Positions 44,191 through 53,629 are shown, counted from the first letter of the stretch. The stretch is 64,000 bases of DNA from Chitinophagaceae bacterium UBA1931 (GCA_002337125.1 DDFJ01000004.1:2638134-2702133); one strand, 5' to 3'. Notes: generated by a model from the sequence alone, not told the origin. Made by a program: numbers and translations.

Positions 44191-44619
44191 ATGAAACAGA
44201 TTGCCTGCCCCAAATGCAAAAGCGAAGCAGTGGTGAAAAGCGGTGTTGTTAAAGGACGACAGCGTTTCCGCTGCAAGGAATGCAACTATTTTTTTACTGT
44301 GTTAAAAGATGGTAAAAATATTGATCCCTATTATGTGATCAAAGCATTACAACTGTACATGGAAGGTGTAACGTTCAGGGAAATTGAACGGATACTTGGC
44401 ATCAGCCATGTATCGGTGATGAACTGGGTAAGAAAGTATAATGTAAAAGCTCCTGAAAATTACGAATACCGCCCAACCTATAAAGTTTTAAACCACGCAG
44501 AGTTGCAGGAGTTTTTTAAAGAGAAGGAAGCATTGAAAAGTGCCGGCTGTATGATAACAGAACTTGGCGATAAGTTTATGCTGATTAAATGGGAACGTTT
44601 CCGCAAAAATTCCATGTAA
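44191..44619 (+). CDS. IS1-InsA-like zinc-ribbon and helix-turn-helix protein (domesticated transposase domain)
   Basis: 142 residues. An N-terminal zinc ribbon (C6-x2-C9 and C28-x2-C31, in CPKCKSEAVVKSGVVKGRQR and FRCKECNYFFTV) is joined to a helix-turn-helix (YMEGVTFREIERILGISHVS, VMNWVRKY). This is the layout of IS1 InsA and other IS1-like transposase N-termini. No catalytic DDE part or terminal repeats follow; a unique C-terminal region of about 50 residues ends the protein. It is therefore likely a domesticated DNA-binding regulator. It lies between acs and a porin, beside CAGGTATA half-sites, suggesting control of acetate uptake and activation (inference). Confidence 0.82.
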   Translation: MKQIACPKCKSEAVVKSGVVKGRQRFRCKECNYFFTVLKDGKNIDPYYVIKALQLYMEGVTFREIERILGISHVSVMNWVRKYNVKAPENYEYRPTYKVLNHAELQEFFKEKEALKSAGCMITELGDKFMLIKWERFRKNSM

Positions 44620-44620
44620 A

Positions 44621-44631
44621 AAATATACCTG
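44621..44631 (-). promoter_or_regulatory. Third CAGGTATA half-site, upstream of the porin gene
   Basis: On the - strand this reads CAGGTATATTT, the same word as in the operator candidate at 44143-44172. It lies just after the stop of the zinc-ribbon/HTH gene and 92 bases before the porin ATG. Confidence 0.4.
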
Positions 44632-44722
44632 TTAGCAAAGCTATACACAACATGTTACCGCAGCCATAAAACATTTTGAAATTGGTGGTGATATTTTTTT
44701 TCAAAGAAATTAAATCACTGCC

Positions 44723-45988
44723 ATGTTAAAACGATTGCTTGCTTTTTTTTCATTTGCTGTAATGATGCAGTTTGTATCTGCACAAGGCAGCAAGCCAACC
44801 GATCCTTCATCCAGCTGGGGAATTAAGTTTTACGGTTTTGTACGTAATGATATTATGTATGATTCCCGCCAGATTATTTCTGCACGTGAAGGCGATTTGT
44901 CGCTTTATGCAAAAGACAAATCAACAGATGCTAATGGTAAAGACATCAATGCCGCACCTACTTTTCATATGCTGGCCATTACATCACGACTTGGTGGAAC
45001 GATTACCGGTCCTGATGCATTTGGCGCAAAAACATCTGCTATTCTTGAAGCTGAATTTTTCGGAAACATTGATGCCGACATTAATGAATTCCGTTTAAGA
45101 CATGCATGGGCAAAGCTTGACTGGCCCAAAACACAATTAGCATTTGGCCAGTTCTGGCACCCGATGTTTGTTACAGATTGTTATCCCGGTGTTGTTGATT
45201 TTAATACCGGTATGCCTTTTCAACCGTTTAACCGCAGTCCACAGGTGAGGCTTACACAAAAGCTGGGAACATCGAACAAAACATCTCTTATTCTTGCCAT
45301 GATTTCACAAAGAGATTTTGCAAGTGTTGCACCATCGGGCTACAATGCAACCGATCCTGCACGCAACAGTGCTATTCCTAACTTACATGCACAGTTGCAG
45401 TACAAGGATGCAAAGTTTTTAATTGGTGCAGGTATTGATTACAAATCACTGCGTCCCAAATTAAGTTCAGGTACTCCGGCTGTTGTTTCCAAAGAAAGAG
45501 TGAACAGCACTTCTTTCATTGGCTATATGAAAATTACCAGCAAACCTGTTGTAATAAAAGCTGAAGCTGTGATTGGACAAAACATGACTGATCATGTAAT
45601 GGTGGGTGGTTATCTTGGATATACTGCATCATCCACAGCTGTTGAAACGTACAGTGCCACCAAAACAAATGCATACTGGTTTGATATTGGCGGTACAGGT
45701 AAGAAAACTGTTCCCGGTTTATTCATTGGTTATACTACAAACGATGGTGCAAAAGCAGGAGCAACTGCAGCTTATGGACGTAGTATTTCAGTAAGCGGAA
45801 GATCTGTAAAAAATGTTTTCAGAATTTCGCCACGACTTGAATTTATTTCCGGTAAATTTAAATTCGGAACTGAAGTGGAATTTACTTCTGCTGCATATGG
45901 TTCCACCAGCAATGATGCTAAAGTAAACGGAACAACTAATCAACTAAACAATACACGCTTGCTTTTAACAACCACTTTTTCATTTTAA
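44723..45988 (+). CDS. Outer-membrane porin-like protein
   Basis: 421 residues with a signal peptide (KRLLAFFSFAVMMQFVSAQG). A beta-barrel follows: WGIKFYGFVRNDIMYDSRQI, ITSRLGGTITGPDAFGAKTS, IDADINEFRLRHAWAKLDWP, QLAFGQFWHPMFVTD and a C-terminal TRLLLTTTFSF strand ending in Phe, as outer-membrane barrels do. The strand length and FYGFVRxD opening match Bacteroidota porins found next to organic-acid transporters. It probably lets acetate or related acids through the outer membrane. The next gene is an inner-membrane transporter. Confidence 0.83.
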   Translation: MLKRLLAFFSFAVMMQFVSAQGSKPTDPSSSWGIKFYGFVRNDIMYDSRQIISAREGDLSLYAKDKSTDANGKDINAAPTFHMLAITSRLGGTITGPDAFGAKTSAILEAEFFGNIDADINEFRLRHAWAKLDWPKTQLAFGQFWHPMFVTDCYPGVVDFNTGMPFQPFNRSPQVRLTQKLGTSNKTSLILAMISQRDFASVAPSGYNATDPARNSAIPNLHAQLQYKDAKFLIGAGIDYKSLRPKLSSGTPAVVSKERVNSTSFIGYMKITSKPVVIKAEAVIGQNMTDHVMVGGYLGYTASSTAVETYSATKTNAYWFDIGGTGKKTVPGLFIGYTTNDGAKAGATAAYGRSISVSGRSVKNVFRISPRLEFISGKFKFGTEVEFTSAAYGSTSNDAKVNGTTNQLNNTRLLLTTTFSF

Positions 45989-46190
45989 ACCAACCAACTT
46001 TTTGCATATAACGATATGAGCGTTATCTGAAGCATCCTGTACAATGCATTATCAAACAAAAATTTTATTGGCATGTTCATTCAAAATGACTCCCTGATTT
46101 AATTCGTGTTTGAAAGACAATTTACAGTATTGCTGCAGCAGCAAAGAACAGGTTTATCCATTCTACAAACAATCAAAAAAAACTTGCCAC

Positions 46191-47885
46191 ATGCAACCAG
46201 ATCAATTCGAAAGTAAAAAGAATATGAGCTTCATTATCGGAGCATCATCGGTAGGTACACTCATTGAGTGGTACGACTTTTACATCTTTGGTATGTTAGC
46301 GACCATTATTTCCAAACAGTTCTTTCCACCCGATTCAGGATCATCCGCCCTGTTAAGTACGCTGGCCATTTTTGCAGCAGGCTTTCTGGTTCGTCCTTTC
46401 GGTGCATTGGTGTTTGGACGTTTGGGCGATATCATTGGAAGAAAATACACCTTCCTGTTAACCTTGATATTAATGGGCGGAAGCACTTTCGCCATTGGTT
46501 TGGTACCAGGCTTTACTTCTATTGGCTGGGCTGCTCCGTTAATTGTACTGGTATTGCGTTTAATACAAGGTCTTGCACTTGGTGGTGAGTATGGCGGTGC
46601 TGCAACTTATGTTGCTGAACATGCACATGCCGACCGCCGTGGTTTCTGGACAAGCTGGATTCAGACAACTGCCACACTTGGTTTATTCATTGCACTTGGT
46701 ATCATCATTCTTGTAAGAGATGTACAGGGCGTTGATAAGTTCAGTGCAGAGTGGGGTGGATGGCGTTATCCGTTCTGGATTTCTGCAGTGCTTGTAATCA
46801 TCTCCATCATCATTCGTATGCGAATGAATGAATCACCATTGTTTGCCAAATTAAAAGCTGAGAAGAAAACTTCTGTGAATCCTATTAAAGAAAGCTTTGG
46901 TCATAAAGCCAACTTTAAAATGGTGTTGCTTGCATTGTTTGGTGCAACAATGGGTCAAGGTGTTGTTTGGTACACCGGCCAGTTTTATGCGCAATCATTT
47001 ATTGAGAATGTTTGTAAAGTAAACTTTATTGATTCAAGAAACGTGTTGCTCATTGCTATCTTGTTTGCAACTCCTTTCTTTATTGTGTTTGCATCACTGA
47101 GTGATAAGGTGGGCAGAAAATGGATTATGCTTACTGGTATGTTGCTGGGTATTATTTCTTACCGTCCTATTTTCCAGACATTCCGTGATTTAACCAATCC
47201 TGCCAACAGAACAGAATTACTCGATGTGTCAAAAACCAAAGTAAGTACTTCAGCAGCAACTGATGCAAAGGCTAAAGACAAACTGCTTGTTACCACTACA
47301 TATGATTCATTGTATACAGATGGAGCGAAGTACACGTACAAAAAAGTTGATACAGTTGCATTAACTGCTGTTTACAGCGGAGCAACAGCATCCGTAGGAA
47401 TTATTGTTGCGGGAAAAGATTCCACACAAAAAGCGGATACACTTGTATCGAAAGTAAAAGCTGCTGCAGGTGTAACACTTGCTGATGGCGTTACTTATGT
47501 ACAAGGTTTGTTGAAGAGCGGAAAAACAGCGATTGCTGAAAAAGAACTTGACCGTGGTACGTTCTGGAAAATTGTGGGATTGATTTTTATCTTAATCATT
47601 TTTGTAACACTGGTGTATGGTCCAATTGCTGCCTTCCTGGTTGAATTGTTCCCGACTAAAATACGTTATACATCCATGTCGCTTCCGTACCATGTTGGTA
47701 ATGGTATCTTCGGTGGTCTTGTACCATTCCTTGGTACATTGATTGTGGAAATGACGAAGTCATCTTCTAATCCGAATGGTGATCCGCTTGCCGGTTTATG
47801 GTACCCGATTGGTGTGGCAACTGTATGTTTAATCATTGGTGCTATTTACCTGAAAGATCATGTGGCAGAAGACGTACTGAATTAA
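46191..47885 (+). CDS. MHS-family major facilitator transporter with large periplasmic insertion
   Basis: 564 residues from the ATG at 46191; a TTG at 46110 is open but adds a Cys-rich, non-conserved stretch. The MHS opening SFIIGASSVGTLIEWYDFYI and the MFS motif GRLGDIIGRKYTF between helices 2 and 3 are clear. Family members carry dicarboxylates, citrate, betaine or shikimate by proton symport. Here about 130 extra residues (roughly 325-455, TNPANRTELLDVSKTKVSTS through LKSGKTAIAEKELDRGTF) lie between helices 9 and 10, predicted on the periplasmic side. The context suggests a short organic acid as substrate. Confidence 0.85.
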   Translation: MQPDQFESKKNMSFIIGASSVGTLIEWYDFYIFGMLATIISKQFFPPDSGSSALLSTLAIFAAGFLVRPFGALVFGRLGDIIGRKYTFLLTLILMGGSTFAIGLVPGFTSIGWAAPLIVLVLRLIQGLALGGEYGGAATYVAEHAHADRRGFWTSWIQTTATLGLFIALGIIILVRDVQGVDKFSAEWGGWRYPFWISAVLVIISIIIRMRMNESPLFAKLKAEKKTSVNPIKESFGHKANFKMVLLALFGATMGQGVVWYTGQFYAQSFIENVCKVNFIDSRNVLLIAILFATPFFIVFASLSDKVGRKWIMLTGMLLGIISYRPIFQTFRDLTNPANRTELLDVSKTKVSTSAATDAKAKDKLLVTTTYDSLYTDGAKYTYKKVDTVALTAVYSGATASVGIIVAGKDSTQKADTLVSKVKAAAGVTLADGVTYVQGLLKSGKTAIAEKELDRGTFWKIVGLIFILIIFVTLVYGPIAAFLVELFPTKIRYTSMSLPYHVGNGIFGGLVPFLGTLIVEMTKSSSNPNGDPLAGLWYPIGVATVCLIIGAIYLKDHVAEDVLN

Positions 47886-47938
47886 ACTCACTGCTTAACA
47901 TAAAATGATTATTGATTAAAATCTTAAATTGAAATAAC

Positions 47939-48214
47939 ATGAATAATATAAAGAAAGCCCTCGGTATCGTTTGGATGACATTAGCCCCCATTGTGATGAT
48001 ATGGCTGGTTATGCAGGCGGTGAGTAAAATTAATGCAGCATCTGCAGCAACCCGCAGTAACGTCATGCTGCAGTGGGTGATTATCTTAATTGTATTTGCG
48101 CCTATTTTATTAGGTCTGCTGATTTTTGGTTTCTATGCACTCAAAGGTGAGTATGCACATTTGCCAGAAGACAGTAAAGAAGTTGAAAGTGATTACGAAG
48201 AAGCCCCGCTTTAA
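47939..48214 (+). CDS. Small two-helix membrane protein
   Basis: 91 residues with two hydrophobic segments, LGIVWMTLAPIVMIWLVMQA and LQWVIILIVFAPILLGLLIF, and an acidic C-terminal tail (EDSKEVESDYEEAPL). It lies 53 bases after the MHS transporter. Such small proteins often accompany transporters as accessory subunits. The family is not recognised. Confidence 0.7.
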   Translation: MNNIKKALGIVWMTLAPIVMIWLVMQAVSKINAASAATRSNVMLQWVIILIVFAPILLGLLIFGFYALKGEYAHLPEDSKEVESDYEEAPL

Positions 48215-48337
48215 GTAAGTAAAATATATCTGTACCGGTGGTGAAAACTGATCGGTTGATATTTTCCTGATGATTTTTGCAGGGTAACAGAGTTTAGTTA
48301 ACTTAACAGAGTTAACGGCTTTGTTACCCTTTTCCAT

Positions 48338-48553
48338 ATGTACGAAAAAAACAAACGGCAGAAATTCAGCTTTATCGCCATCCTGTTATTTCTGTTATTA
48401 AGCTTTCCCATTTTATCGGCTGCCAATAAGATTGCTTTTTGGCTTGGCTTACCATTACTTTTTGTTTACCTGTTTGTTGTTTGGGCAGCAGCTATTCTTT
48501 TACTCTTTCTGAATGCAGAATCAAAACAGGAGGTGAAAAAGAAAAATGAATAA
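48338..48553 (+). CDS. Small two-helix membrane protein, companion of the symporter kinase
   Basis: 71 residues with helices FSFIAILLFLLLSFPILSAA and LGLPLLFVYLFVVWAAAILL separated by a short loop with the G-L-P motif, followed by a charged tail. Its 3' end overlaps the next gene by eight bases (ATGAATAA), so the two are coupled. Size and position recall the small subunits that precede sodium/solute symporters, such as DUF3311-type proteins; this is a resemblance, not a firm assignment. Confidence 0.72.
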   Translation: MYEKNKRQKFSFIAILLFLLLSFPILSAANKIAFWLGLPLLFVYLFVVWAAAILLLFLNAESKQEVKKKNE

Positions 48554-51242
48554 CTGGCTGGTCATTATATCTGCATTGCTGTACCTCGGCATTTTGTTTG
48601 GCGTTGCATACTATGCCGAATACAAACATAAACGGGGAAGAAGCCTGATCAATAATCCTTATGCTTATGCTCTTTCGCTTGCTGTTTATTGTACAGCATG
48701 GACTTATTACGGAAGTGTGGGAAGAGCATCCACCAACGGTGCTGATTTTTTAGCTTATTATCTCGGCCCCACTATTATGTGTGCTTTGTTCTGGCCTGTA
48801 CTACGAAAAATTATCCGCATCTGTAAAACACAACGCATCAACAGTCTTGCCGATTTTATTTCAACTCGCTATGGAAAGAATTTTACACTTGGTGTAATTG
48901 TAACCTTGTTTTGTGTGGCAGGTGTAATTCCATACATTGCCCTGCAACTGAAAGCAATTTCCACCAGCTTCAGTATATTAACCAGTTCTGCTCCATCATC
49001 AACAGTTTCTTTCTGGCAGGATAATACATTTTATTTTACCATTCTCATTGTTGTTTTCATTACACTGTTTGGTACAAGATCAGTTGATGCATCTGAAAAA
49101 CATGAAGGTCTTGTTGCTGCCATTGCATTTGAATCCATTGTTAAACTGGTTGCATTTATTGTTGCAGGCATCTTCATTACCTGGTTTGTGTTTAATGGTT
49201 TTGGTGATATTTTTTCCCGTGCACAAAATGTATCTGAGCTGAAAAAATTATTTGTGATAGGAGGAAATACTTCTTACTCCAGCTGGACATCGCTCATGCT
49301 TCTTTCCATGCTGGCTGTTGTATTCCTGCCGAGGCAGTTCCAGGTAAGCGTGGTGGAAAATGTACATGAAGCACATGTAAAAAAAGCAGTGTGGTTGTTT
49401 CCGCTTTATCTTTTTATCATCAACATTTTTGTATTGCCCATTGCATTTGGTGGCAAGCTCAGCTTTGGTACAGGTACAGATGCTGATACGTATGTACTTG
49501 CTTTGCCTTTGCATCACCAGCAGCATTTACTCGGGCTGTTTATTTTCATTGGTGGATTTTCTGCTGCCAGCAGTATGATCATTGTTGAAACCATTGCACT
49601 TGCAACAATGGTGAGTAACAGTTTGGTGTTGCCTGTATTGTTTTCTTCAACAGGATTTAAAGCATCTGAAAAATCAGTTCGTCAAACTATTCTTAATACA
49701 AGACGTTTGAGTATTGTACTCATGTTGTTTCTTGCCTACATCTATGATAAAGCAGTGGCACAACATTTTACGTTGGTTTCCATCGGGCTTGTTTCGTTTG
49801 CAGCTGTTGCACAATTTGCACCTGCTGTTATTGGCGGCATTTTCTGGAAAGGTGCTTCCAAAAATGGCGCTGTTGCAGGTTTACTTATCGGGTTCATCAC
49901 CTGGTTTTTTACATTGGTTGTACCATCCATGATCAGTGCCGGTTATTTAAGTGAAAGTATTCTGCAGCATGGTTTGTTTGGTATTGAATGGCTGAAGCCT
50001 TTTGCTTTGTTTGGTCTTGATGGACTTGATTCCATTACACATGGATTTTTCTGGAGCATCTTTCTGAATTGCTGTGCTTATTTTTTTGTTTCTGTTTATT
50101 CAGATAAAAAGGCACAGGAAATATACCAGGCTGAAATTTTTGTTGACATCTTTAAACATTCATCCATCCAGGAAAACAATGCAATCTGGAGAGGTACGGC
50201 TGATCTGTCTGCACTTAATTCACTGCTTGAAAATTTTATGGGAAAAGAAAAAGCAGGAAAAGTGTTATTGAATTTTGCAACCCGTTATAAAATTCCTGTT
50301 GATGCCAAGCGTGCCGATCCACGTATTGTTGCTTTTGCTGAAAAAGTTTTAGGTGGAGTGATTGGTTCTGCATCTGCACGCATAATGGTGAGCAGTGTTA
50401 CAAAAGAAGAAGAATTAAAGATTGATGAAGTGATTCATATTCTCCGTGAATCACAGCAAATGATGGAGCTGAATAAAGAACTCAGGCGCAAGTCGGCTGA
50501 GTTGCAACGGGCAACAGACCAGTTAACATCAGTGAATGAGCAGCTGAAGAACATGGATGTAATGAAAGATGAATTTCTTTACACAGTTACACATGAACTG
50601 CGTACACCATTAACATCCATCAGGGCAATGGCTGAAATTGTGCATGATAATCCAGATATTCCTGATGAGCAGAAGCAAAAATTCTTATCGGGTGTTATTA
50701 AAGAAACAGAACGGCTCAGTCATCTCATCACCCAGGTGCTAAATCTTGAGCGATATGAAAGCGGCAGACAGAAATTAAATGCCTCATCTGTTTTGCTGAA
50801 TGTGTTGATTGATGATTCAATAGAAAGTGTGGAAGCACTGGCGCATGAAAAAAATATACGCATTGTAAAACAGCTTCCCGATTCTATGTTTATTGTGCAG
50901 TGCGATGCTGATTTAATACAACAGGTGCTGAACAATCTTTTATCCAATGCCATTAAGTTTGTTGAACCGGGTAAAGGTGTAATCAAAGTATCGCTTCACC
51001 AGAATGCAGATGGTATTCAGCTTTGGGTGGAAGATAATGGCAAGGGGATCGCCAAAGAACTGCACGAACTGATTTTTGATAAATTTTTCCAGGCAAGAAA
51101 TCAAACATTAAAAAAACCACAAGGCAGCGGGTTAGGTCTTGCAATTTGTAAAAAAATCATTGAGATGCACCAGGGTAAAATATGGGTTGAAAGTGAAGAA
51201 GATAAAGGTTCACGTTTTATCTTTACGCTGCCATCTGATTAA
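48546..51242 (+). CDS. Sodium/solute symporter fused to a sensor histidine kinase (CbrA-like)
   Basis: 898 residues. Residues 1 to about 540 form a thirteen-helix sodium:solute symporter domain (LADFISTRYGKNFTLGVIVT, HLLGLFIFIGGFSAASSMII). A soluble linker of about 100 residues (FMGKEKAGKVLLNFATRYKI) may be a STAC-type connector. A coiled-coil leads to the HisKA domain with the phospho-accepting H683 in YTVTHELRTPLTSI. The ATPase has N-box NNLLSNAIKF, G1 DNGKGIA, F-box KFFQA and G2 GSGLGLAI. CbrA and similar proteins sense or transport a nutrient and signal through a response regulator. Here the regulator follows 12 bases downstream. Confidence 0.93.
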   Translation: MNNWLVIISALLYLGILFGVAYYAEYKHKRGRSLINNPYAYALSLAVYCTAWTYYGSVGRASTNGADFLAYYLGPTIMCALFWPVLRKIIRICKTQRINSLADFISTRYGKNFTLGVIVTLFCVAGVIPYIALQLKAISTSFSILTSSAPSSTVSFWQDNTFYFTILIVVFITLFGTRSVDASEKHEGLVAAIAFESIVKLVAFIVAGIFITWFVFNGFGDIFSRAQNVSELKKLFVIGGNTSYSSWTSLMLLSMLAVVFLPRQFQVSVVENVHEAHVKKAVWLFPLYLFIINIFVLPIAFGGKLSFGTGTDADTYVLALPLHHQQHLLGLFIFIGGFSAASSMIIVETIALATMVSNSLVLPVLFSSTGFKASEKSVRQTILNTRRLSIVLMLFLAYIYDKAVAQHFTLVSIGLVSFAAVAQFAPAVIGGIFWKGASKNGAVAGLLIGFITWFFTLVVPSMISAGYLSESILQHGLFGIEWLKPFALFGLDGLDSITHGFFWSIFLNCCAYFFVSVYSDKKAQEIYQAEIFVDIFKHSSIQENNAIWRGTADLSALNSLLENFMGKEKAGKVLLNFATRYKIPVDAKRADPRIVAFAEKVLGGVIGSASARIMVSSVTKEEELKIDEVIHILRESQQMMELNKELRRKSAELQRATDQLTSVNEQLKNMDVMKDEFLYTVTHELRTPLTSIRAMAEIVHDNPDIPDEQKQKFLSGVIKETERLSHLITQVLNLERYESGRQKLNASSVLLNVLIDDSIESVEALAHEKNIRIVKQLPDSMFIVQCDADLIQQVLNNLLSNAIKFVEPGKGVIKVSLHQNADGIQLWVEDNGKGIAKELHELIFDKFFQARNQTLKKPQGSGLGLAICKKIIEMHQGKIWVESEEDKGSRFIFTLPSD

Positions 51243-51254
51243 TAAAATTGGTCT

Positions 51255-51620
51255 ATGCACAAAATTCTTGTAGTTGACGATGATCCATATATACTGATGT
51301 CATTGGAGTTCCTGATGAAGAAAGATGGTTATGAGGTGAAGGTTGCACGTAATGGTACGGAAGCACTTGATCTCATCAATACAGAAATGCCTTCACTTGT
51401 ATTGCTCGATATTATGATGCCTGATGTGGATGGTTATGCCATCTGCAAATACATTAAGGGAACAAAAAAACTCAAAGACATTAAAGTTGTTTTCCTCAGT
51501 GCAAAAAGCAAGGAAAGCGATATTCAGAAAGGATATGATCTTGGTGCATCACTCTACATCACCAAACCTTTCAGCACAAGAGATTTAATGAAGCATGTGA
51601 AAGAACTGATCGCTTCGTGA
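51255..51620 (+). CDS. Single-domain response regulator (CheY-like)
   Basis: 121 residues, only a receiver domain. The acidic pocket is D8-D9 in KILVVDDDPY, the phospho-acceptor is D52 in LLDIMMPDVDG, and the signalling Lys is in YITKPFS near residue 103. No DNA-binding output is fused, unlike the NtrC-type CbrB that normally partners CbrA. It is probably phosphorylated by the kinase just upstream and passes the signal on by protein contact or phosphotransfer; the target is not visible. Confidence 0.92.
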   Translation: MHKILVVDDDPYILMSLEFLMKKDGYEVKVARNGTEALDLINTEMPSLVLLDIMMPDVDGYAICKYIKGTKKLKDIKVVFLSAKSKESDIQKGYDLGASLYITKPFSTRDLMKHVKELIAS

Positions 51621-51718
51621 CAACCGCTCCTGCATCTTTTTTCTGCTAATTGAGTATAGTTTCAATGGTTATGGCCATTCTGTGAAGTAACTTGTAAGCA
51701 CAATGTTTAACAACGATT

Positions 51719-53629
51719 ATGAGTTACAAAGCCATATATGATCAAAGTATTTTGCAGAAAGAACTTTTCTGGAAAGAGCAGGCAAAAAAGTTAGACTGGC
51801 ATAAAGAGCCGTCTGTCATTCTCTCTCAAAATGAAAAAGGTTTTTACCATTGGTTTGAAGATGGTGAAATCAATACGTCTTATCTCTGTCTCGATTATCA
51901 TGTAAAAAACGGGAGAGGAGATCAAACCGCATTGATCTACGATTCGCCTGTTGCACACACAACAGAAAAATATACGTATGCACAGTTAACTACTGCTGTT
52001 GCAAAATTTGCAGGTGGTCTTCAACGGCTGGGAATTGGCAAAGGTGATACAGTAATCATTTACATGCCTATGATTCCTGAAGCCATCATTGCCATGCTTG
52101 CCTGTGCAAGAATTGGAGCTATTCACTCTGTTGTGTTTGGTGGTTTTGCGCCGCATGAATTAGCCATGCGTATTGATGATTCGCATCCAAAGGCAGTTAT
52201 CTCTGCATCTTACGGAATTGAATTCGACAGAATCATTCCTTACAAAGCAATGGTTGACCAGGGAATTGCCGAATCGGTTCACAAACCATTGCATAAAATT
52301 TATTTTCAGCGAAAGAAAAATTATGATGAACTGAATGGCATTGATGAATATGATTTTAATGAATTAATGAATGCTGCTCCTGTTGATTGTGTTCCTGTTC
52401 AGTCAACCGATCCTTTATACATTCTTTACACATCAGGAACAACAGGAAAACCAAAAGGCATCATCCGTGATCATGGTGGTTATGCAACTGCATTAAAGTT
52501 CAGTATGGATCATGTATACAATGTACACGCAGGCGATGTGTTCTGGGCTGCAAGTGATGTGGGTTGGGTGGTTGGTCATTCATACATAGTTTATGGCCCG
52601 TTACTGCATGGATGTACAACTATTCTGTACGAAGGGAAACCAATCAGAACTCCCGATGCAGGTGCTTTCTGGAGAGTTATAAGTGAGTACAATGTAAAAG
52701 TGATGTTTACAGCACCAACAGCTATCCGTGCAATTAAAAAAGAAGATCACGAAGGTGATTTACTCAAACAATATGATCTCAGTTGTTTAAAGCATTTGTT
52801 TCTTGCAGGTGAGCGTTGTGATCCTCCAACTTATTACTGGATTAAAGATTTGCTCAACATTCCTGTTATTGATCACTGGTGGCAAACAGAAACCGGTTGG
52901 CCCATGGTAGGTATTATGATGGGAGTAGAACAACTGGAACCAAAAGCAGGATCGGCAGGTTTGCCTGTATGCGGTTATGATATTCATATACTTTCTGATG
53001 ATGGTGTGGAGTTGGGAAATGGCAAGGAAGGATATATTGCTGCAAAGCTTCCGTTGCCTCCGGGATGTTTGCCAACATTGTGGCGGAATGATGATCGTTT
53101 TATTGCAGGTTACCTGCAGCATTTCCCCGGTTATTATCAAACAGGTGATGGTGGTTATAAAGATGAAGATGGTTATGTATACATCATGGGTCGTGTGGAT
53201 GATGTGATTAATGTTAGCGGACATCGTTTAAGTACAGGCGAAATGGAAGAGTTGGTTGCATCGCATCCTGCAGTTGCAGAATGTGCAGTGATGGGTATTG
53301 CAGATGAGCTGCGTGGTCAGCGACCTGTTGCATTGGTTGTGCTGAAAGATGGAAAACACCTGGATGAGTTAGCTCTTGAAGATGATCTTGTACATTTAAT
53401 CAGGGAAAAAATTGGTGCTATTGCCTATTTCAGAAATGCAGCCATTGTAAAAAGATTACCAAAAACAAGAAGTGGAAAAATATTAAGAAAGACCATGCGA
53501 AAGATTGCAGATGGTGTGGCATTTGATATCCCATCAACAATTGATGATCCCGGTATTCTTGATGAAATCAGGCAAAAATTTGCTGAACGAAAGCTGGGCA
53601 TGGCATTTGAAAATCAGCTGCAACAGTAG
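51719..53629 (+). CDS. prpE: Propionyl-CoA synthetase-like acyl-CoA synthetase
   Basis: 636 residues of the adenylate-forming family, closer to PrpE than to Acs. The P-loop LYTSGTTGKPKGIIRDHGG lies at about residue 236. The segment ISASYGIEFDRIIPYK near residue 163 replaces the Acs form and is typical of PrpE. Other motifs are IDHWWQTETGWPM, YYQTGDGGYKDEDGY and PKTRSGKILRKTMRKIADG, with the acetylation-site Lys. It would activate propionate or another short acid with ATP and CoA in the cytoplasm. It follows the symporter-kinase and its regulator, likely one regulon with acs. Confidence 0.85.
   Translation: MSYKAIYDQSILQKELFWKEQAKKLDWHKEPSVILSQNEKGFYHWFEDGEINTSYLCLDYHVKNGRGDQTALIYDSPVAHTTEKYTYAQLTTAVAKFAGGLQRLGIGKGDTVIIYMPMIPEAIIAMLACARIGAIHSVVFGGFAPHELAMRIDDSHPKAVISASYGIEFDRIIPYKAMVDQGIAESVHKPLHKIYFQRKKNYDELNGIDEYDFNELMNAAPVDCVPVQSTDPLYILYTSGTTGKPKGIIRDHGGYATALKFSMDHVYNVHAGDVFWAASDVGWVVGHSYIVYGPLLHGCTTILYEGKPIRTPDAGAFWRVISEYNVKVMFTAPTAIRAIKKEDHEGDLLKQYDLSCLKHLFLAGERCDPPTYYWIKDLLNIPVIDHWWQTETGWPMVGIMMGVEQLEPKAGSAGLPVCGYDIHILSDDGVELGNGKEGYIAAKLPLPPGCLPTLWRNDDRFIAGYLQHFPGYYQTGDGGYKDEDGYVYIMGRVDDVINVSGHRLSTGEMEELVASHPAVAECAVMGIADELRGQRPVALVVLKDGKHLDELALEDDLVHLIREKIGAIAYFRNAAIVKRLPKTRSGKILRKTMRKIADGVAFDIPSTIDDPGILDEIRQKFAERKLGMAFENQLQQ

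Noticed and set aside
44191..44619. Complete IS1 element
   Set aside because: Only the InsA-like DNA-binding part is present, with no InsB-type catalytic gene and no terminal repeats or target duplication.
46010..46040. Terminator between the porin and the MHS transporter
   Set aside because: The TAACG/CGTTA arms are short and no T-run follows.
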